Below, piece after piece: positions 20,709-31,479 of a stretch of DNA of 64,000 nucleotides. The DNA comes from Lucinisca nassula. Lineage: Eukaryota; Mollusca; Bivalvia; Lucinida; Lucinidae. The translations under genes and the position numbers were made by a program. Below the pieces are notes generated by a model that was not told the origin of the DNA, made no database searches, and worked only from the letters and a program-made list of their open reading frames with translations. The stretch covers positions 97,082,149 to 97,146,148 of the forward strand of contig OY757021.1 in assembly GCA_963580285.1 (NCBI GenBank), written 5' to 3'. The first letter of the stretch is position 1; each line of letters opens with the position of its first letter.

Positions 20709-21092
20709 CTCAACCCTTTTCCCGCCAAATATGTTTTATTTATTTAGACTAAACATTTGTTTAAATATTATGAATACATACATACTAACAAATATATATA
20801 GGACACATCTATTTAAAGTGCATTATCATCTAATATGTCAAAATTCGAAACTTGTCTCTTTAAGAGGTTAGACTGAATACATTAATTTAGGCACCAACCC
20901 ATCAGATTTTGATTTGTTATATTTTGTTTGATTCACAAACTGCATGACAAACATTGTAGATCCTGATCAGATTGCTTCTTAGAAGCCATCTGAACTGGAT
21001 CTACACTGTTTGCAAAAGTGGTGGCCATGGGGGTGGAGGGGGGGGGGGAGGGCGGGGGGTGTGGAATCTGTATTCAGGGAGATAAGGGTTAA
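20709..21092. mobile_element. PB-hp MITE, long form
   Basis: Ends caacccttttcccgcc and gggagataagggttaa. The hairpin is at 20946-21013. A G-rich tract (about 21026-21060) has expanded next to it. Confidence 0.55.
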
Positions 21093-21170
21093 GAAATGAC
21101 TGAATATTTCACATGAGCTTGTTACCCTTATGAGAACCGCCTCATTGAAGCCAAAACGAGTACCCACAAT

Positions 21171-21620
21171 CAATTGCGAAAACACGCCTATACAAATACA
21201 TAATTGTAAACTTAACCGCCGAAAAAAGTATTGAGAGACTGACGAACAGATTGCATAAAGATGGGGTAATAGATGGGGATCTAAAGGCCTATTTGATACC
21301 CAAGTATCCAAAAGCAGGACAGCTTAAGGGCAATCCGAAGGTTCACAAGAAGGGAGGTTAAGAGTTGAAGTAAAACAAGTGGTTGGAAAAAAAAGAAAAT
21401 TTTTAAGATGTAAAATTGTGATATTTTTCTTATTCTGCTCAAAATATAGATTGTGGATGCTCGATATAACCGCCTCATCGTGGCGGTTCTAACGGGTACC
21501 CACAATCTTTATTTTAGAGCAGAAATAAGAAAAATAAGGTTAACCCCTGTAAACCCCAATTTTACTGTAAAAAAGTGAGGTTCAAGAGGGTCAAATTTAT
21601 TTTGGCATATTTTCATGATG
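21171..21620 (+). mobile_element. CACG-1 MITE carrying a Penelope fragment
   Basis: Ends CAATTGCGAAAACACGCC and ggcatattttcatgatg. The left arm is interrupted between ccgaaaaa (21227) and aaaaaaaagaaaattttt (about 21390) by non-family DNA. Confidence 0.75.
21230..21361 (+). pseudogene. Penelope-like element RT fragment
   Basis: A 43-codon open piece (IERLTNRLHKDG ... GQLKGNPKVHKKGG) then TAA. The GxLKGNPKVHK motif preceded by an RL-rich helix is characteristic of the N-terminal part of Penelope-like reverse transcriptases. Catalytic motifs are absent. It is a captured or nested scrap inside the MITE arm. Confidence 0.6.
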
Positions 21621-21649
21621 TAACGGTTTGAGTAAGAATAAAGAAAGTA

Positions 21650-21735
21650 ATATACATCATTAGAAACCCCACTTCTCTATAAAGTGGGGTTTGCATGTAT
21701 GATGGAATCCTCTTCGCAGAGTTGTTCAAGTGATG
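21650..21735 (-). mobile_element. CACG-2 terminal fragment
   Basis: ctctataaagtggggtttgc to gttgttcaagtgatg. Confidence 0.5.
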
Positions 21736-21758
21736 ACAGGAGAATGAATAGTGATTGA

Positions 21759-22038
21759 CATCACGAAAACACTGCTATATAATTCTGACCCCCTCGAACC
21801 CTACTTTTATATAGTAAAAATTGGGTTTACAGGGGTAAACCTTATTTTTCTTATTTCTGTTCTAACATATAGAATGTGGCTACTCGTTAGAACCGCCTCT
21901 ATGAGGCGGTTCTAACGAGTACCCACACTCTATATTTTGAGCAGAAATGAGAAAAATATCACAATCTTTCATCTGAAAATTTTCGTTTTTAAGGCGGTCA
22001 AGTTTACAATGTATTAGTATAGGCGTGTTTACGTAATG
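21759..22038 (-). mobile_element. CACG-1 MITE
   Basis: Complete, CATCACGAAAACACTGC to GGCGTGTTTACGTAATG, perfect hairpin around tctatga. Confidence 0.85.
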
Positions 22039-22284
22039 AAGAAAAAAGCAGGTGATGAGGTGCCAATATATTTTAATTTGTTATGGAAATGGAAGCGAAT
22101 AAAATGTCAAGATGGATAATAAAGATATGCAACTGGGTCAAGTTCCAGATTATTATTTTATTGCTTGTAATACGGCAGGGTTTTATGTCTTTTATATTAA
22201 GCAGTAATTATTGTAAATTGGCTTTGCTTTCAGTCAGCTCATGAGAAAAGTAGTCATAAAGCCTTTAGGATACGAGCAGAAACG

Positions 22285-22756
22285 TGACATAGTGCACAGC
22301 CGTTTCTATGGTCACAGAAATACCTCTTTGTTTTTTTTTTGTTGTTTTTTTTTTTCGAAAATTTCTGTTTTCGTATCTCCGCTCTAAATATAGATTGTGA
22401 GAACTTGTTAGAACCGCCCATTAAGGCGGTTCTACGAGCTCGAGTACCCACGATTTATGTTTTCAGCAAATATACATGTAAGAAAAACCTGTGAACCCCA
22501 CTTTTCCCTGTTTAAAGTGGGGATAATTTTTAAGTTGTTTATTTCACGACCGGTTGAAGTGGTGCATAGATTACCAGCAAAGACCAGTCTGTGCATTATC
22601 GCAGTCAGACTGGTTGAGGCGGTTCTATTGGGTACCCACAACCTTTGTCTTGGAGCAGAAATAAGGAAAATAATGTTTACCCTCGTAAACCCCAGTTTGC
22701 ACTATATAAAGTGGAGTTTATGGGGGTCTTTATTTCACGGACTTGTTCACGTGATG
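22285..22756 (-). mobile_element. Two CACG-2 copies, eroded
   Basis: 22285-22555: hairpin gaaccgcccattaaggcggttc, poly-T expansion in the left arm. 22608-22756: right half only, ending cggacttgttcacgtgatg. Confidence 0.6.
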
Positions 22757-22861
22757 TCCCCAAAACAGACATGAAATATCTGTTTGGTTACTGAAATTGT
22801 GTAAGAAAATGATCCATTGAAAACAACAAACAACCAATTAACAATAATGCATGTATGAATT

Positions 22862-22900
22862 GGCCCCCGCACATCTGGGCTTGGAGAAATATGTTGGGCC
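22862..22900 (+). mobile_element. SINE-1 5' stub
   Basis: ggcccccgcacatctgggct then ggagaaatatgttgggcc, where it stops. Confidence 0.55.
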
Positions 22901-22902
22901 AA

Positions 22903-23215
22903 TTCAAGTTTGAAGTTTGAAAATTGGGATAAGATGCAATTTGCACAATTATTTATAGTTCTCATTTTTAAACCAGAGTTTCAAACATTCAAACCCAAGT
23001 TTTAAGTTTTCTAATGCACTAACTTGCCTCAAACTACGGTTTAGACCTTTAAACCACGGTTTAAAAGTTCAAACCGTGGTTTGAAGATTTATTGTGCGTT
23101 TGGTGTAGAAACTGGATTTTTAAACTTTTTAAACTATGGATCGAAGGAAATGCATTAGAAAATAAATCAAACCCCACAGGTTAAAAGTTGAAACCCTGGT
23201 TTTAAGAACTATTGT
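22903..23215. repeat. AAACC/GGTTT-rich inverted motifs
   Basis: Many short direct and inverted copies of AAACCNNGGTTT-like strings, including aaaccacggttt followed by aaaccgtggttt. Confidence 0.5.
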
Positions 23216-23235
23216 GCAGCTTTTCACCCTATAGT

Positions 23236-23616
23236 ATTGTGCACTTGGCTTGCCATAGTTTACTATAACATTTAGATACATCACGTGAACAAGTCCGTGA
23301 AATGGAGACCCCCTTACACTCCACTATATAGAGAGAAAACTGTGGTTTACGGGGGTAATCATTATTTTTCTTATTTTTACTCCAAGCCATAGGTTGTGGG
23401 TACTCGTTAGAACCGCCTCATTGCCTCAATGAGGCGGTTCTAACGAGCACCCACGACCTATGTTTAGAGTAAAAATAAGAAAAATATTACAAATTTTCAT
23501 GAAAAAAATTCACCATTTTGGAGATATGAAAGAGTACACTATTTCGGACGGATGTGTTATCGTAATGAGTTTTATTGTGCACTTGGCTTGCCATAGATAA
23601 CTATAACATTTAGATA
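23236..23616 (+). mobile_element. CACG-2 MITE between 43-bp direct repeats
   Basis: The MITE itself is 23279-23567 (complete). Identical-looking 43-bp flanks beginning ATTGTGCACTTGGCTTGCCA lie at 23236-23278 and 23574-23616, with small differences at one trinucleotide. The hairpin loop holds an extra tcattgcc. Confidence 0.8.
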
Positions 23617-24028
23617 ACCACACAATTTCACATTAACCTTCAACGGTCACCCTACCCATACAGAAAAAGACTCTGACGAGACGGCGAAGCTGTGCAGTCT
23701 CATCTAAGTTTTTGGTGTGCGCACGGGTCATAATATATACTTTCTCTTTTTTGCGGCTCATGTCCTATAGCCTTTTTTTTGTGACTGCTGATGAGCTTTT
23801 GCAAACTCTGATAATTGAGATATATTGCTAAGTTTACCCTTAACCACGTTTAACTTCCAATCTCAAATTGCATTGTTGCAGAAAAAAGCCTTAAATTTGA
23901 ATAAAATCATCAGTTAACGCAGAGTGTCGACAATAAAATCTATGAAAGGCAGAACCTGTTTGTCGAAAAACATGTACTTAATAGAAAATCAAAGAACAAC
24001 TTCAAAATGACAAACGTGACCCCCTAAA
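23617..24028. other. Unassigned interval
   Basis: No exon or repeat recognised. A CACG-1 scrap (aaaacacgcctacatagttt) follows at 24029-24100. Confidence 0.35.
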
Positions 24029-24235
24029 AAAACACGCCTACATAGTTTTGACCCCCTCAAACCTCACGTTTTATTTACACGTTTCTGCCTAAGACATAAT
24101 AAACAGGTAGACAGGAACTGACGCCAACGCCACACGACGTCATTGACGACGACATCTCGTAGAAACAAGTCAGTTTGCGTAAAAAGTTAAAATAAAGGAT
24201 CTATATAACATACATGTAATTATTACTAAGAGAAA

Positions 24236-24353
24236 GGCCCCCGCCAATCGGGGCTTGGAGAAATACATTGGGCTGCATTGCGCTTCCAGGCAGAGCTCTG
24301 CGTGGAAGCATTATGCAGTCCAATATTTTTCTCCAAGTCCCGTTGGCGGGGTC
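24236..24353. mobile_element. Head-to-head SINE-1 dimer (5' ends only)
   Basis: A plus-strand SINE-1 head (ggcccccgccaatcggggct ... aggcagagctc) is fused at agagctct to a minus-strand head (gcgtggaagcattatgcag ... ggcggggtcc), giving a palindrome of about 58-bp arms. Confidence 0.75.
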
Positions 24354-24570
24354 CACGTCGCGTTTGTCAATGTTTTTATTGAGTTATGAACAGCATTGCC
24401 TCCGAATGTTGTTTTTCTTCTGTAAATACGCTGAGAATGTAAATATTTAAACATAACTACATGTAGAAGCAAATCGTCTAGGATCTGATTCATATAATGT
24501 CGTACTTCAAAGTCTAGAACATCTTTTCGACTATGAAAATATGTTTCAGATAAGGGTAATTCGAACCTAT

Positions 24571-24880
24571 CATCACGCAAACACGCCTTTATGGTCCCCC
24601 CTTGAACCCCACTTTTATATAGTAAAACAAGGGTTTATAGGGGTAAACCTTATTTTTCTCATCTCTGCTCTAAAATATATATTGTGGGTACTCGTTAGAA
24701 CCGCCTCGATGAGGCGGTTCTAACGTGTACCAACAATCTATATTTTGAGCAGAAATAAGATAAATATCACACTTTTTCATCTTGAATTATTCAGTTTTAC
24801 GGCGGTCAAATTTACAGTGTATTTGTGTAGGCATGTTTTGTAATGTACAGTGTTGACGGGACGTTAAACCTCAAACCAAA
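24571..24880 (-). mobile_element. CACG-1 MITE followed by a SINE-1 tail
   Basis: MITE 24571-24845, complete. At 24846-24880 only the last bases of a plus-strand SINE-1 (acagtgttgacgggacgtta) remain. Confidence 0.75.
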
Positions 24881-24942
24881 ATCCGAGAGAAAACTGTCTA
24901 GAATATATGGATACATGTACCTGGAGTTATGCGAATAATTCC

Positions 24943-25420
24943 AAATTACGAAACAACGCCTATTCAATACTTTACCGCCAAAAATCGACAATTTTTAGAT
25001 GAAAAAAAAAATGTGATATTTTTCATATTTCTGCTCAAAATAGAGGTTGTGTGTGCCCCTTAGAACCGCCTCAACGAGTCGGTTCTAAGGAGTACTCATA
25101 ATCTATATTTTAGAGTAGGGCATCATGTTTACAAGTCCTTGAAATGAACATCCCCCTAAACCCTACTTTATATAGAGAGGTTTACTGGGATAAACATTAT
25201 TTCTTCTTATTTCTGATCCAAAACATAGGTTGTGGGAACTCGTTAGAACCGCCTCATTGAGGCGGTTCTAGCGAGCATCCACAACCTATGTTTGCAGTAT
25301 AAATAAAAATTAATATCGCAAAAATTTCATCAGAAAAATGGCCGTTTTTGAGATATGAAACAATGCACTATGTCACACGGCTATGTGATCGTAATGGGGT
25401 CAAAATTACATAGGCTTATT
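24943..25420 (+). mobile_element. CACG-1 MITE split by CACG-2
   Basis: Family sequence up to ctatattttagagtaggg (25120), then CACG-2, then gggtcaaaattacataggct. Part of the right arm is gone. Confidence 0.7.
25121..25396 (+). mobile_element. CACG-2 MITE nested in CACG-1
   Basis: Complete copy, CATCATGTTTACAAGTCC to ctatgtgatcgtaatg. Shows that CACG-2 was mobile after this CACG-1 had landed. Confidence 0.75.
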
Positions 25421-25438
25421 AACTCAAGAGTGTGTTGC

Positions 25439-25745
25439 CGGCCTGGGTAGCTCAGTCGGATGCGCATCTGACTGGTGATCAGTAGGACGCGGGTTCGATA
25501 CCTGCTGGGGTCGGCAACATTCTTTCGTGGAGATTGAACATGAAATCTTTTCTACGGTCATTCTCTCCCTTCCGCTGATTCAAGAAGGGCAGTTGTCAGT
25601 TTCTGTCGATAGAATGTGCGCTGTACTCGTTAACCGCTTACGTAAAAGCATGCCCAGGAAAAGTGTGGATAGGTAAACTGACCGGCTCAAAATGACATAA
25701 AATAGTGTTGACTGGGCCGTTAAACCCCAATACAAACAAACAAAC
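25439..25745 (+). mobile_element. SINE-2, full length
   Basis: tRNA-like head with box A GGTAGCTCAGTCGGATGC and box B GGTTCGATACC, body with cgttaaccgcttacgtaaaa, tail gggccgttaaaccccaatac then AAAC repeats. Confidence 0.8.
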
Positions 25746-25815
25746 AGTATGAATAGGCGTATTTTCGTAATAACTGCAGAAGCATAGCTAACATCAAAGG
25801 TGGCTCAAGAAATTA

Positions 25816-26098
25816 CATCACGTGAACAAGCCCGTGAAATGATGACCCCTTCCCTAAACTTCACTTTATATAGAGAACAATGGGGTTTACGGGGGTATAC
25901 ATTAATTTTCTTATTTTTGCTACAATACATAGGGTGTGGGTACTCGTTGGAACCGCCTCAATGAGGCGATTCTAACGAGTACCCACAACCTATATTTGCA
26001 GTATAAATAAGAAAAATATCTCAGATTTTCATCAGAAAAGTAGCCATTTTGTATATGTGAAAGAATGCACTTTGTCGCACGGGTGTGTTTTCGTAATG
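25816..26098 (+). mobile_element. CACG-2 MITE
   Basis: Complete. One stem mismatch (gaggcgattctaac). Confidence 0.85.
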
Positions 26099-26351
26099 AT
26101 CTTGAAGCAGGGTTTCTGTAGAAAACATACTGAACTGCCCCAATATGGGATCGTCTGTTACAACGCATAATAAGTAATGTAGAAATTTCTTCATTTTGAA
26201 ATTTTTACTTCATTATGCGTAGGCATAGTCGATGAGAAATGAAATAAAATGCAATTTTTACTTCATTATGCGTCGATACTAAGAGGTTTGCGCAAAATGA
26301 AAGAATTATTTCATTTTGCGGTGATAGGTGGCATAATTAATTTTACTTCAT

Positions 26352-26680
26352 TATGCGTCGACAGTTTGTTTGTTGGATTTGAGGTTTAACGTCACCGTCA
26401 ACACTATTTAGGTCATTTTGGAGACGTTGCTTCCAATTTTGTTGGACTTTTACCCGACATTGAGATTAAATGACATATCAATCCCTGCCGTCCAACTAAA
26501 TCCAAAAGAGTTTATATGCATGGATGGGCCGACTCGCAGCAGTTTTCCTGGGCAGGCTTAGACTTTCTAAGCAGATAACCAGTACTCATGTGCGGTCGGT
26601 ATCAGCTCTGCGTGGAAGCATCGTGCAGCCCATCTATTACTTCAAGCCCCGATGGGCGGGGGCGAATATGCGTCGACAGT
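26352..26680 (-). mobile_element. SINE-1 with exact 14-bp TSD
   Basis: TATGCGTCGACAGT at 26352-26365 and 26667-26680 flanks a full-length copy. The target lies in the repeated motif of the host element. Confidence 0.9.
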
Positions 26681-26953
26681 ATGAGGTCGGTTCTAAATGA
26701 AAAAAAAAAATGCACATGTAATTTGCTTTGAGAGATGGCACACTTTTTCAAACATCACAGAAACAAAAGTAACCCAAATATTTAAGGCTAAAACATGCAT
26801 GTGGAGACTTTTATAAGTAGAATGACGGTGCATTTTCAACAGAAAAGGAGCGAGGAAGGTCGAAAACATGTGGTGAGAAGTTTATATAAAAGTATGCAGT
26901 TCAAGAAGCCAGTCGTTATGACGTATTTTTAACTCTACAAACATAATCAAATA

Positions 26954-27156
26954 CAGTGAATCCGCTATTAAGACCACCTAAAATTAAGACAAATTTTGTT
27001 TTTAAAGCATATTTTGAAGGTTAAAGTTACATTTTCTTTGTGATTGCGACATTCTGTGTGCTCTTGTGGAAGACCATCTTTGGGACTGTTCAAATGTGGT
27101 CTTAAAGACCACTCTTGAACTGTCTGAAATGTGGTCTTTATATTGGAATTTACCTG
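26954..27156. mobile_element. Mariner-like MITE
   Basis: CAGTGAATCCGCTATTAAG at the left and, inverted, CAGGTAAATTCCAATATAAAG at the right, with TA outside both ends. A relative lies at about 55380-55588. Confidence 0.65.
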
Positions 27157-27424
27157 TATTGCTTCCCCAGTCTTTGGTCTCCTTTCGTGGACAGCTATGT
27201 TCTCCCATCACTACTTCGTTTTGCGACGATATGGTGCATATCAACGCGAAATGAAATATTTTTTTTACTTCATTTTGCGTCGACTACGCCAACGCATAAT
27301 GAAATAAAAAAAAAAAAAAATCAAAATGAAGAAATTACTACATTACTTCATTATGCGTTGTAACAATCGTCCCATAATTGATATAATGAGAGAAATGTAT
27401 AATTTTATTTTACTTGTTTTTCAG

Positions 27425-27561
27425 GTGTCGCGGGACTTGACAACCTTGATTTGATGACCAAAACCTTAGACAGAGCAAAATTCCGCTTGCCGATGTCCGT
27501 CGGAGGAATGTCAACAAATCGGTTGCGCATGCTCATGGCGGCGGCCGGAAGAAGAAAGTAG
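27425..27561 (+). CDS. Candidate terminal coding exon, function unknown
   Basis: A T-rich tract ends in ttgtttttcag (acceptor AG at 27423-27424). The exon continues two bases plus 44 codons: VAGLDNLDLMTKTLDRAKFR, then LPMSVGG, ending LRMLMAAAGRRK and TAG (27559-27561). GC content rises sharply against the surroundings, as expected for exon. The C-terminal GRRK resembles an amidation/dibasic site of a secreted peptide precursor, but this is speculative. No domain recognised. Upstream exons would lie left of 26141 or outside the window. Confidence 0.5.
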
Positions 27562-27751
27562 TGCGTCCGCGAATGGATGCACTTTTGTCACAAGTTTTAT
27601 GTGTGACAAGATCGTCAGTGATCTGTAATTGTGACTGTTTGTGCTTGATGGGGCTTATTCGATTTTCTTCTTCTTATTCATTTCTCTTACCTCTTTTTCG
27701 ATATTTTTGTTTTACCTGGGAACAATTTATGAAATGAAAAATTACTGACAT
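27562..27751 (+). other. Possible 3' UTR of the candidate exon
   Basis: Not repeat-like. No canonical AATAAA in this stretch. A CACG-1 MITE starts at 27752. Confidence 0.3.
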
Positions 27752-28010
27752 CATCACGAAAACACGCCTATATAATTTTGACACCCTTAAACCCTACTTT
27801 CATATAGTAAACCTTGGGTTTACAGAGATATACATTATTTTTTTATTTCGGCTCTAAAACATAGATTGCCTGGATAAGGCGGTTCTAATGAGTATCCACA
27901 CTCTATGTTTTGAGCAGAAATATGAAAAATATCAGGATTTTATCTGGAAAAAAATCATTTTTGTTGTTAAAAGTTAACCAATATATTTGAAAAGGCGTGT
28001 TTTCGTAATG
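27752..28010 (-). mobile_element. CACG-1 MITE, left stem deleted
   Basis: The left half of the hairpin is lost (ttgcctggataaggcggttc). Ends intact. Confidence 0.75.
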
Positions 28011-28084
28011 CCCTGAAAATAATAATAATAATAAGTAAACATTCACAAGGAATTACAAGGCAGCATATGATTTCGGCATATTCA

Positions 28085-28195
28085 GATCCCGTGCGATATA
28101 GTGCATTCTTTCATATCTCCAAAGATGATAGGTTGTGCATAATCATTGGAAACGCCGCATTGAGGCGGTTCTATCGATTACCCTCAACTTATGGA
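28085..28195 (-). mobile_element. CACG-2 fragment
   Basis: cccgtgcgatatagtgcattc to gattaccctcaacttatgg. Confidence 0.55.
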
Positions 28196-28872
28196 CGTGC
28201 ATTAGCATGGAAGGGACGAAGGAACGATCGAAAGAAGAAACAATAATTCCGCCGAAGGCTATGTCGCGCCTGTGGGGGCGCAAAGTCACCCAACAATGAT
28301 ATGTAGGTCAAGGTCAAACATAGATGCTTGCATAAAAGTTTCCATTCTTAAATGCAAGCTTGTACTAAGTATCATTAAGCTCTAATAATTCTTGAGAAAT
28401 GAACGTAACCATTAGGGTGGTCGCAATATTTTACAATGTCACTGAACCATGAAATGTAGGTCAAGGTCAAATATGGATGCTTGCACCTAAGTTGCCATCC
28501 ACAGATACAAGTTTGTACCAAGTATCATTATTAAAGCTCTTATAGTTCTTGAGAAATAAACTTGACCATTAGGGTGAACGCTAGGGTGGTCGCAATATTT
28601 AACAAAGTCAGTGAACCATGAAATATAGGTCAAGGTCAAATATGGATGCTTGCATTTAAGTTACCATACCCAGACACAAGTTTGTACAAAGTATCATTAA
28701 TAAAGCTCTTATAGTTCTCGGGAACTAAACTTGACAATTAGGGTGAACGCTATGGTGGTCGCAAATGTTGACGCCTTGACAAACGACGGACGAACGAACG
28801 AACGAAGGAACAGACGCACGGACGGAAAACCGGGCGCCTATATCGCACCATGCTAATAGCAGGCGCGACAAA
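28196..28872. mobile_element. HINE-like element with three 165-bp units
   Basis: Units share aggtcaaggtcaaatatgga and ccattagggtgaacgctagg. Outer motifs GCATTAGCATGG and CCATGCTAATAGC are inverted. The subterminal motif gtcgcgcctg recurs inverted as caggcgcgac at the right end, next to a (GAAC)n/(GACG)n tract. Confidence 0.55.
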
Positions 28873-29017
28873 AAAAATGCCTCCCAAAATTTCGATTTGA
28901 GGACAGTTTCCCCTTTATTTTGTGCATTTAGCAGTACTATTTATAGTAATAATGATTAGAGACTCGTCAAGTTGACAGCCATGCAATGAACCCCACTTTA
29001 GATTGAGAAAAAAAAAA

Positions 29018-29293
29018 CAAAAAACACGCCTTTTCATCGAAAATTTAACCCCGAAAAAAAAAAGACTTATTTCAAATAAAAATTTCTGATAGTTTTCACA
29101 TTTCTGCTTAAACATCGATTGTGGGTACTTGTTAGACCCGCCTCGGAGAGGCGGTTCGAATGAGTACCCACAATTTATGATTTTGAGGAGAAATAGGAAA
29201 ATATAATGTACACGTACCCCTGTAAACCCAAGTTTTACAATATAAAAGTGGGGTTTAAGAGGGTCTAATTTATATAGGCGTGTTTTCGTGATG
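29018..29293 (+). mobile_element. CACG-1 MITE
   Basis: Left end lacks CATCACG. Hairpin cccgcctcggagaggcgg. Confidence 0.75.
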
Positions 29294-29364
29294 TATACTA
29301 AAAAGTGATGTTTGCAAGGCTATTAGTTTCCTATAGTTCCTATAGTTTGCTACAAGTCACAGAC

Positions 29365-29603
29365 TGGGGGAATGGATACACCTTCAGGAGCTGAAGCTCA
29401 TGCAAAACCATTTTTGTCTATAATGTCAACAGGGGTAAACTTTTAAAGGAAAGAATTTGCTCCAAAGGAGCAAATTCTTTCCTTTAAGAGTAGACCCACT
29501 TTTCAGTGGGACAGGACCTGTAGGAAAACGAACAGGAAGTTCCGAAAGCTGTCTCCCTTTGAAAAATGGCAGACCGATCTGCCACGTGTTCCCATTCCCA
29601 TTA
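29365..29603 (-). mobile_element. GAATG-hp MITE
   Basis: Same orientation as the 13722 copy. Hairpin gctccaaaggagc with 22-bp stem; right end gtgttcccattcccattaa. Confidence 0.75.
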
Positions 29604-29837
29604 AAACCGCCTCGGTGAGTTTAAAAAAAAAATCACAGATTGTCACCAAACATATCTGTTTTGTTGACTTGAACTAATACCTTTCTTTGTCGACATGGGT
29701 GTTGATACTGCCCTTAAATAGAAAAAGGAAGACTGCATGTTAAGAAGACTCTGCACGAGTGTTTATTTAACCCTCATATGACAATCGAGCCTTTACCCAC
29801 AATAAGTTTTGAGTGGTTCATATCCACTTAAAGGCCT

Positions 29838-30133
29838 GGCCCCCGCCCATCGGGGCTTAAAGAAATAGTTGGGCTGCATGATGTTTCCACGCAGAGCTGA
29901 GACCGACCGCACACATGTACTGGTAAACCACTTAGAGGACTTAAGCCTGCTCAGGCAAAGCGGTGCGAGTCGGACCGTCCATGCTTATAAACCCTGTTGT
30001 TTTCATTGGGCGACAGGGCTTGATATGTCATTTCATCTCAATGTCGGGTAAAACTCCCACGAAATTAGAAGCAACGTCTCCAAAATGACCTATACTGTAT
30101 TGACGGGGACGTTAAACCTCAAATCAAACAAAC
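29838..30133 (+). mobile_element. SINE-1
   Basis: Full length. Flanks acttaaaggcct and agttaaaggcgt suggest a diverged TSD. Confidence 0.85.
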
Positions 30134-30192
30134 CAGTTAAAGGCGTGCCAGCTTTATTTATGGGAAATTTTACAAAAAATCTTGTACCGTAA

Positions 30193-30259
30193 GCAAACGA
30201 TGTAGTCCCAAATCAGACAAAGCGTTCTGCAGCGTCTGATTTGGACCTACACGGTTTGC
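30193..30259. repeat. PB-hp hairpin
   Basis: gcaaacgatgtagtcccaaa pairs with the half ending ttggacctacacggtttgc. Confidence 0.65.
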
Positions 30260-30287
30260 CAATGTCTCACAAATTTGCTTGTTTCTA

Positions 30288-30475
30288 TTAGAGTTTAATG
30301 GCCCAGTCAACACTCATTTTAGGGCCGGTCAGTTTATCTGGCCACACTTTTCTTTGGCCGGCTTCAAGTATACGTAAACGGTTAAGCAGTACTGTACACA
30401 TTCTTTCGCCAGAGACTGACAAGTGTCCTTCTTGAATCACCGGATGGAATGACCGTAGAAAAGATTTCATTATCA
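30288..30475 (-). mobile_element. SINE-2, head missing
   Basis: Starts atggcccagtcaacactcat and ends at attcttgaatcacc-like body. The tRNA head is absent. Confidence 0.7.
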
Positions 30476-30539
30476 ATATCCAGCCATTTTACCACAAATG
30501 GGCTGTAGGCAAATAGGGGCAGGTACAAGTTAATAAATC

Positions 30540-30948
30540 AGTGAGACAACCGTTTTTCTAAACACCACTCTATAGCTTGCACGGGAATGTATCATTTTCT
30601 TTATTTTTGCATACTCATAGTGTGTGGATACTCGTTAGAACTAACTCAACGAGGCAGTTTTAAAGAGCACCAACCATCCATTCCGAAAACACGCCTATAC
30701 AAATGCATTGTTGACTTTACCACACAAAAATAAGCTGAACAACTGTGATATTTTTTCCTATTTCTTCTGCAAATAATGATTGTGTGTACTCGTTAGAACC
30801 GCCTCACCGAGGCGGTTCTAACGAGTACCCACAATCTATATTTTAGAGTAGAAATAAGAAAATTAAGGTTTATCCCTGTAAACCCCAGTTTAATATATAA
30901 AAGTGAGGTTCAAGGGGGTCAAAATTATATAGGCGTGATTTGGTGATG
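30540..30948 (+). mobile_element. CACG-2 scrap plus CACG-1 MITE
   Basis: 30540-30678: hairpin gaactaactcaacgaggcagtt with arm remnants. 30679-30948: complete CACG-1 with a perfect hairpin around tcaccga. Confidence 0.7.
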
Positions 30949-31355
30949 TATGTTTGCTGCAGAAATAAGAAACAACATGACAAGACGATACATGTAACAC
31001 GTTAGAACCGCTTCAGTGAGGTCAAAGTGTTTCTAACGTGTACCCACAACATATGATAAGAAAAACAATAGCAACTTCTGTAATATTGACTAGGCGTTGG
31101 CTACTGTACGGGTTACATGAACATTGCTTGTCTATAATTTCACTTTTGTTAATAACAACTACATGTGACAACGTGTAACCATATTTCATGAATAATTTCC
31201 ATCTCACAAAAAAGCGCCTATGTTTATTTCACGTTTCCCTTCTCCACAACACCCGTCATCTTTACGTCATAGCGCGGGCTACGGATCCATAAGCACGGAT
31301 TACGATTCCATATATTTTGCAGCCACTTTGAAATTGAAAGGAGCGTAAAGCTGCG
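30949..31355. other. Mostly unassigned
   Basis: A degraded CACG centre (cacgttagaaccgcttcagtg ... cgtgtacccacaac) is at 31000-31050. Nothing else recognised. Confidence 0.35.
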
Positions 31356-31358
31356 GTC

Positions 31359-31359
<1 letters not shown>

Positions 31360-31407
<48 letters not shown>
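31360..31407 (+). repeat. (TAA)n microsatellite
   Basis: About 15 units. Confidence 0.9.
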
Positions 31408-31479
31408 TGATAATAAACATCCACACAGCAAACTGGCCAGCGGGCGGCCATGATCTCCGATGATGTATTTAACACTACT

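Larger units (their letters stand above)
26141..27380. mobile_element. 1.24-kb TIR element with repeated TTCATTATGCGTCG motifs
   Basis: Left end caatatgggatcgtctgtta then caacgcataataagtaatg. Right end, inverted, CAATTATGGGACGATTGTTA then CAACGCATAATGAAGTAATG. TIRs extend about 60 bp. Inside, short inverted and direct copies of TTACTTCATTWTGCGTCGA occur at least seven times near both ends. No transposase. It contains a SINE-1 and a mariner-like MITE and ends 44 bp before the acceptor of the candidate exon at 27425. Confidence 0.65.
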
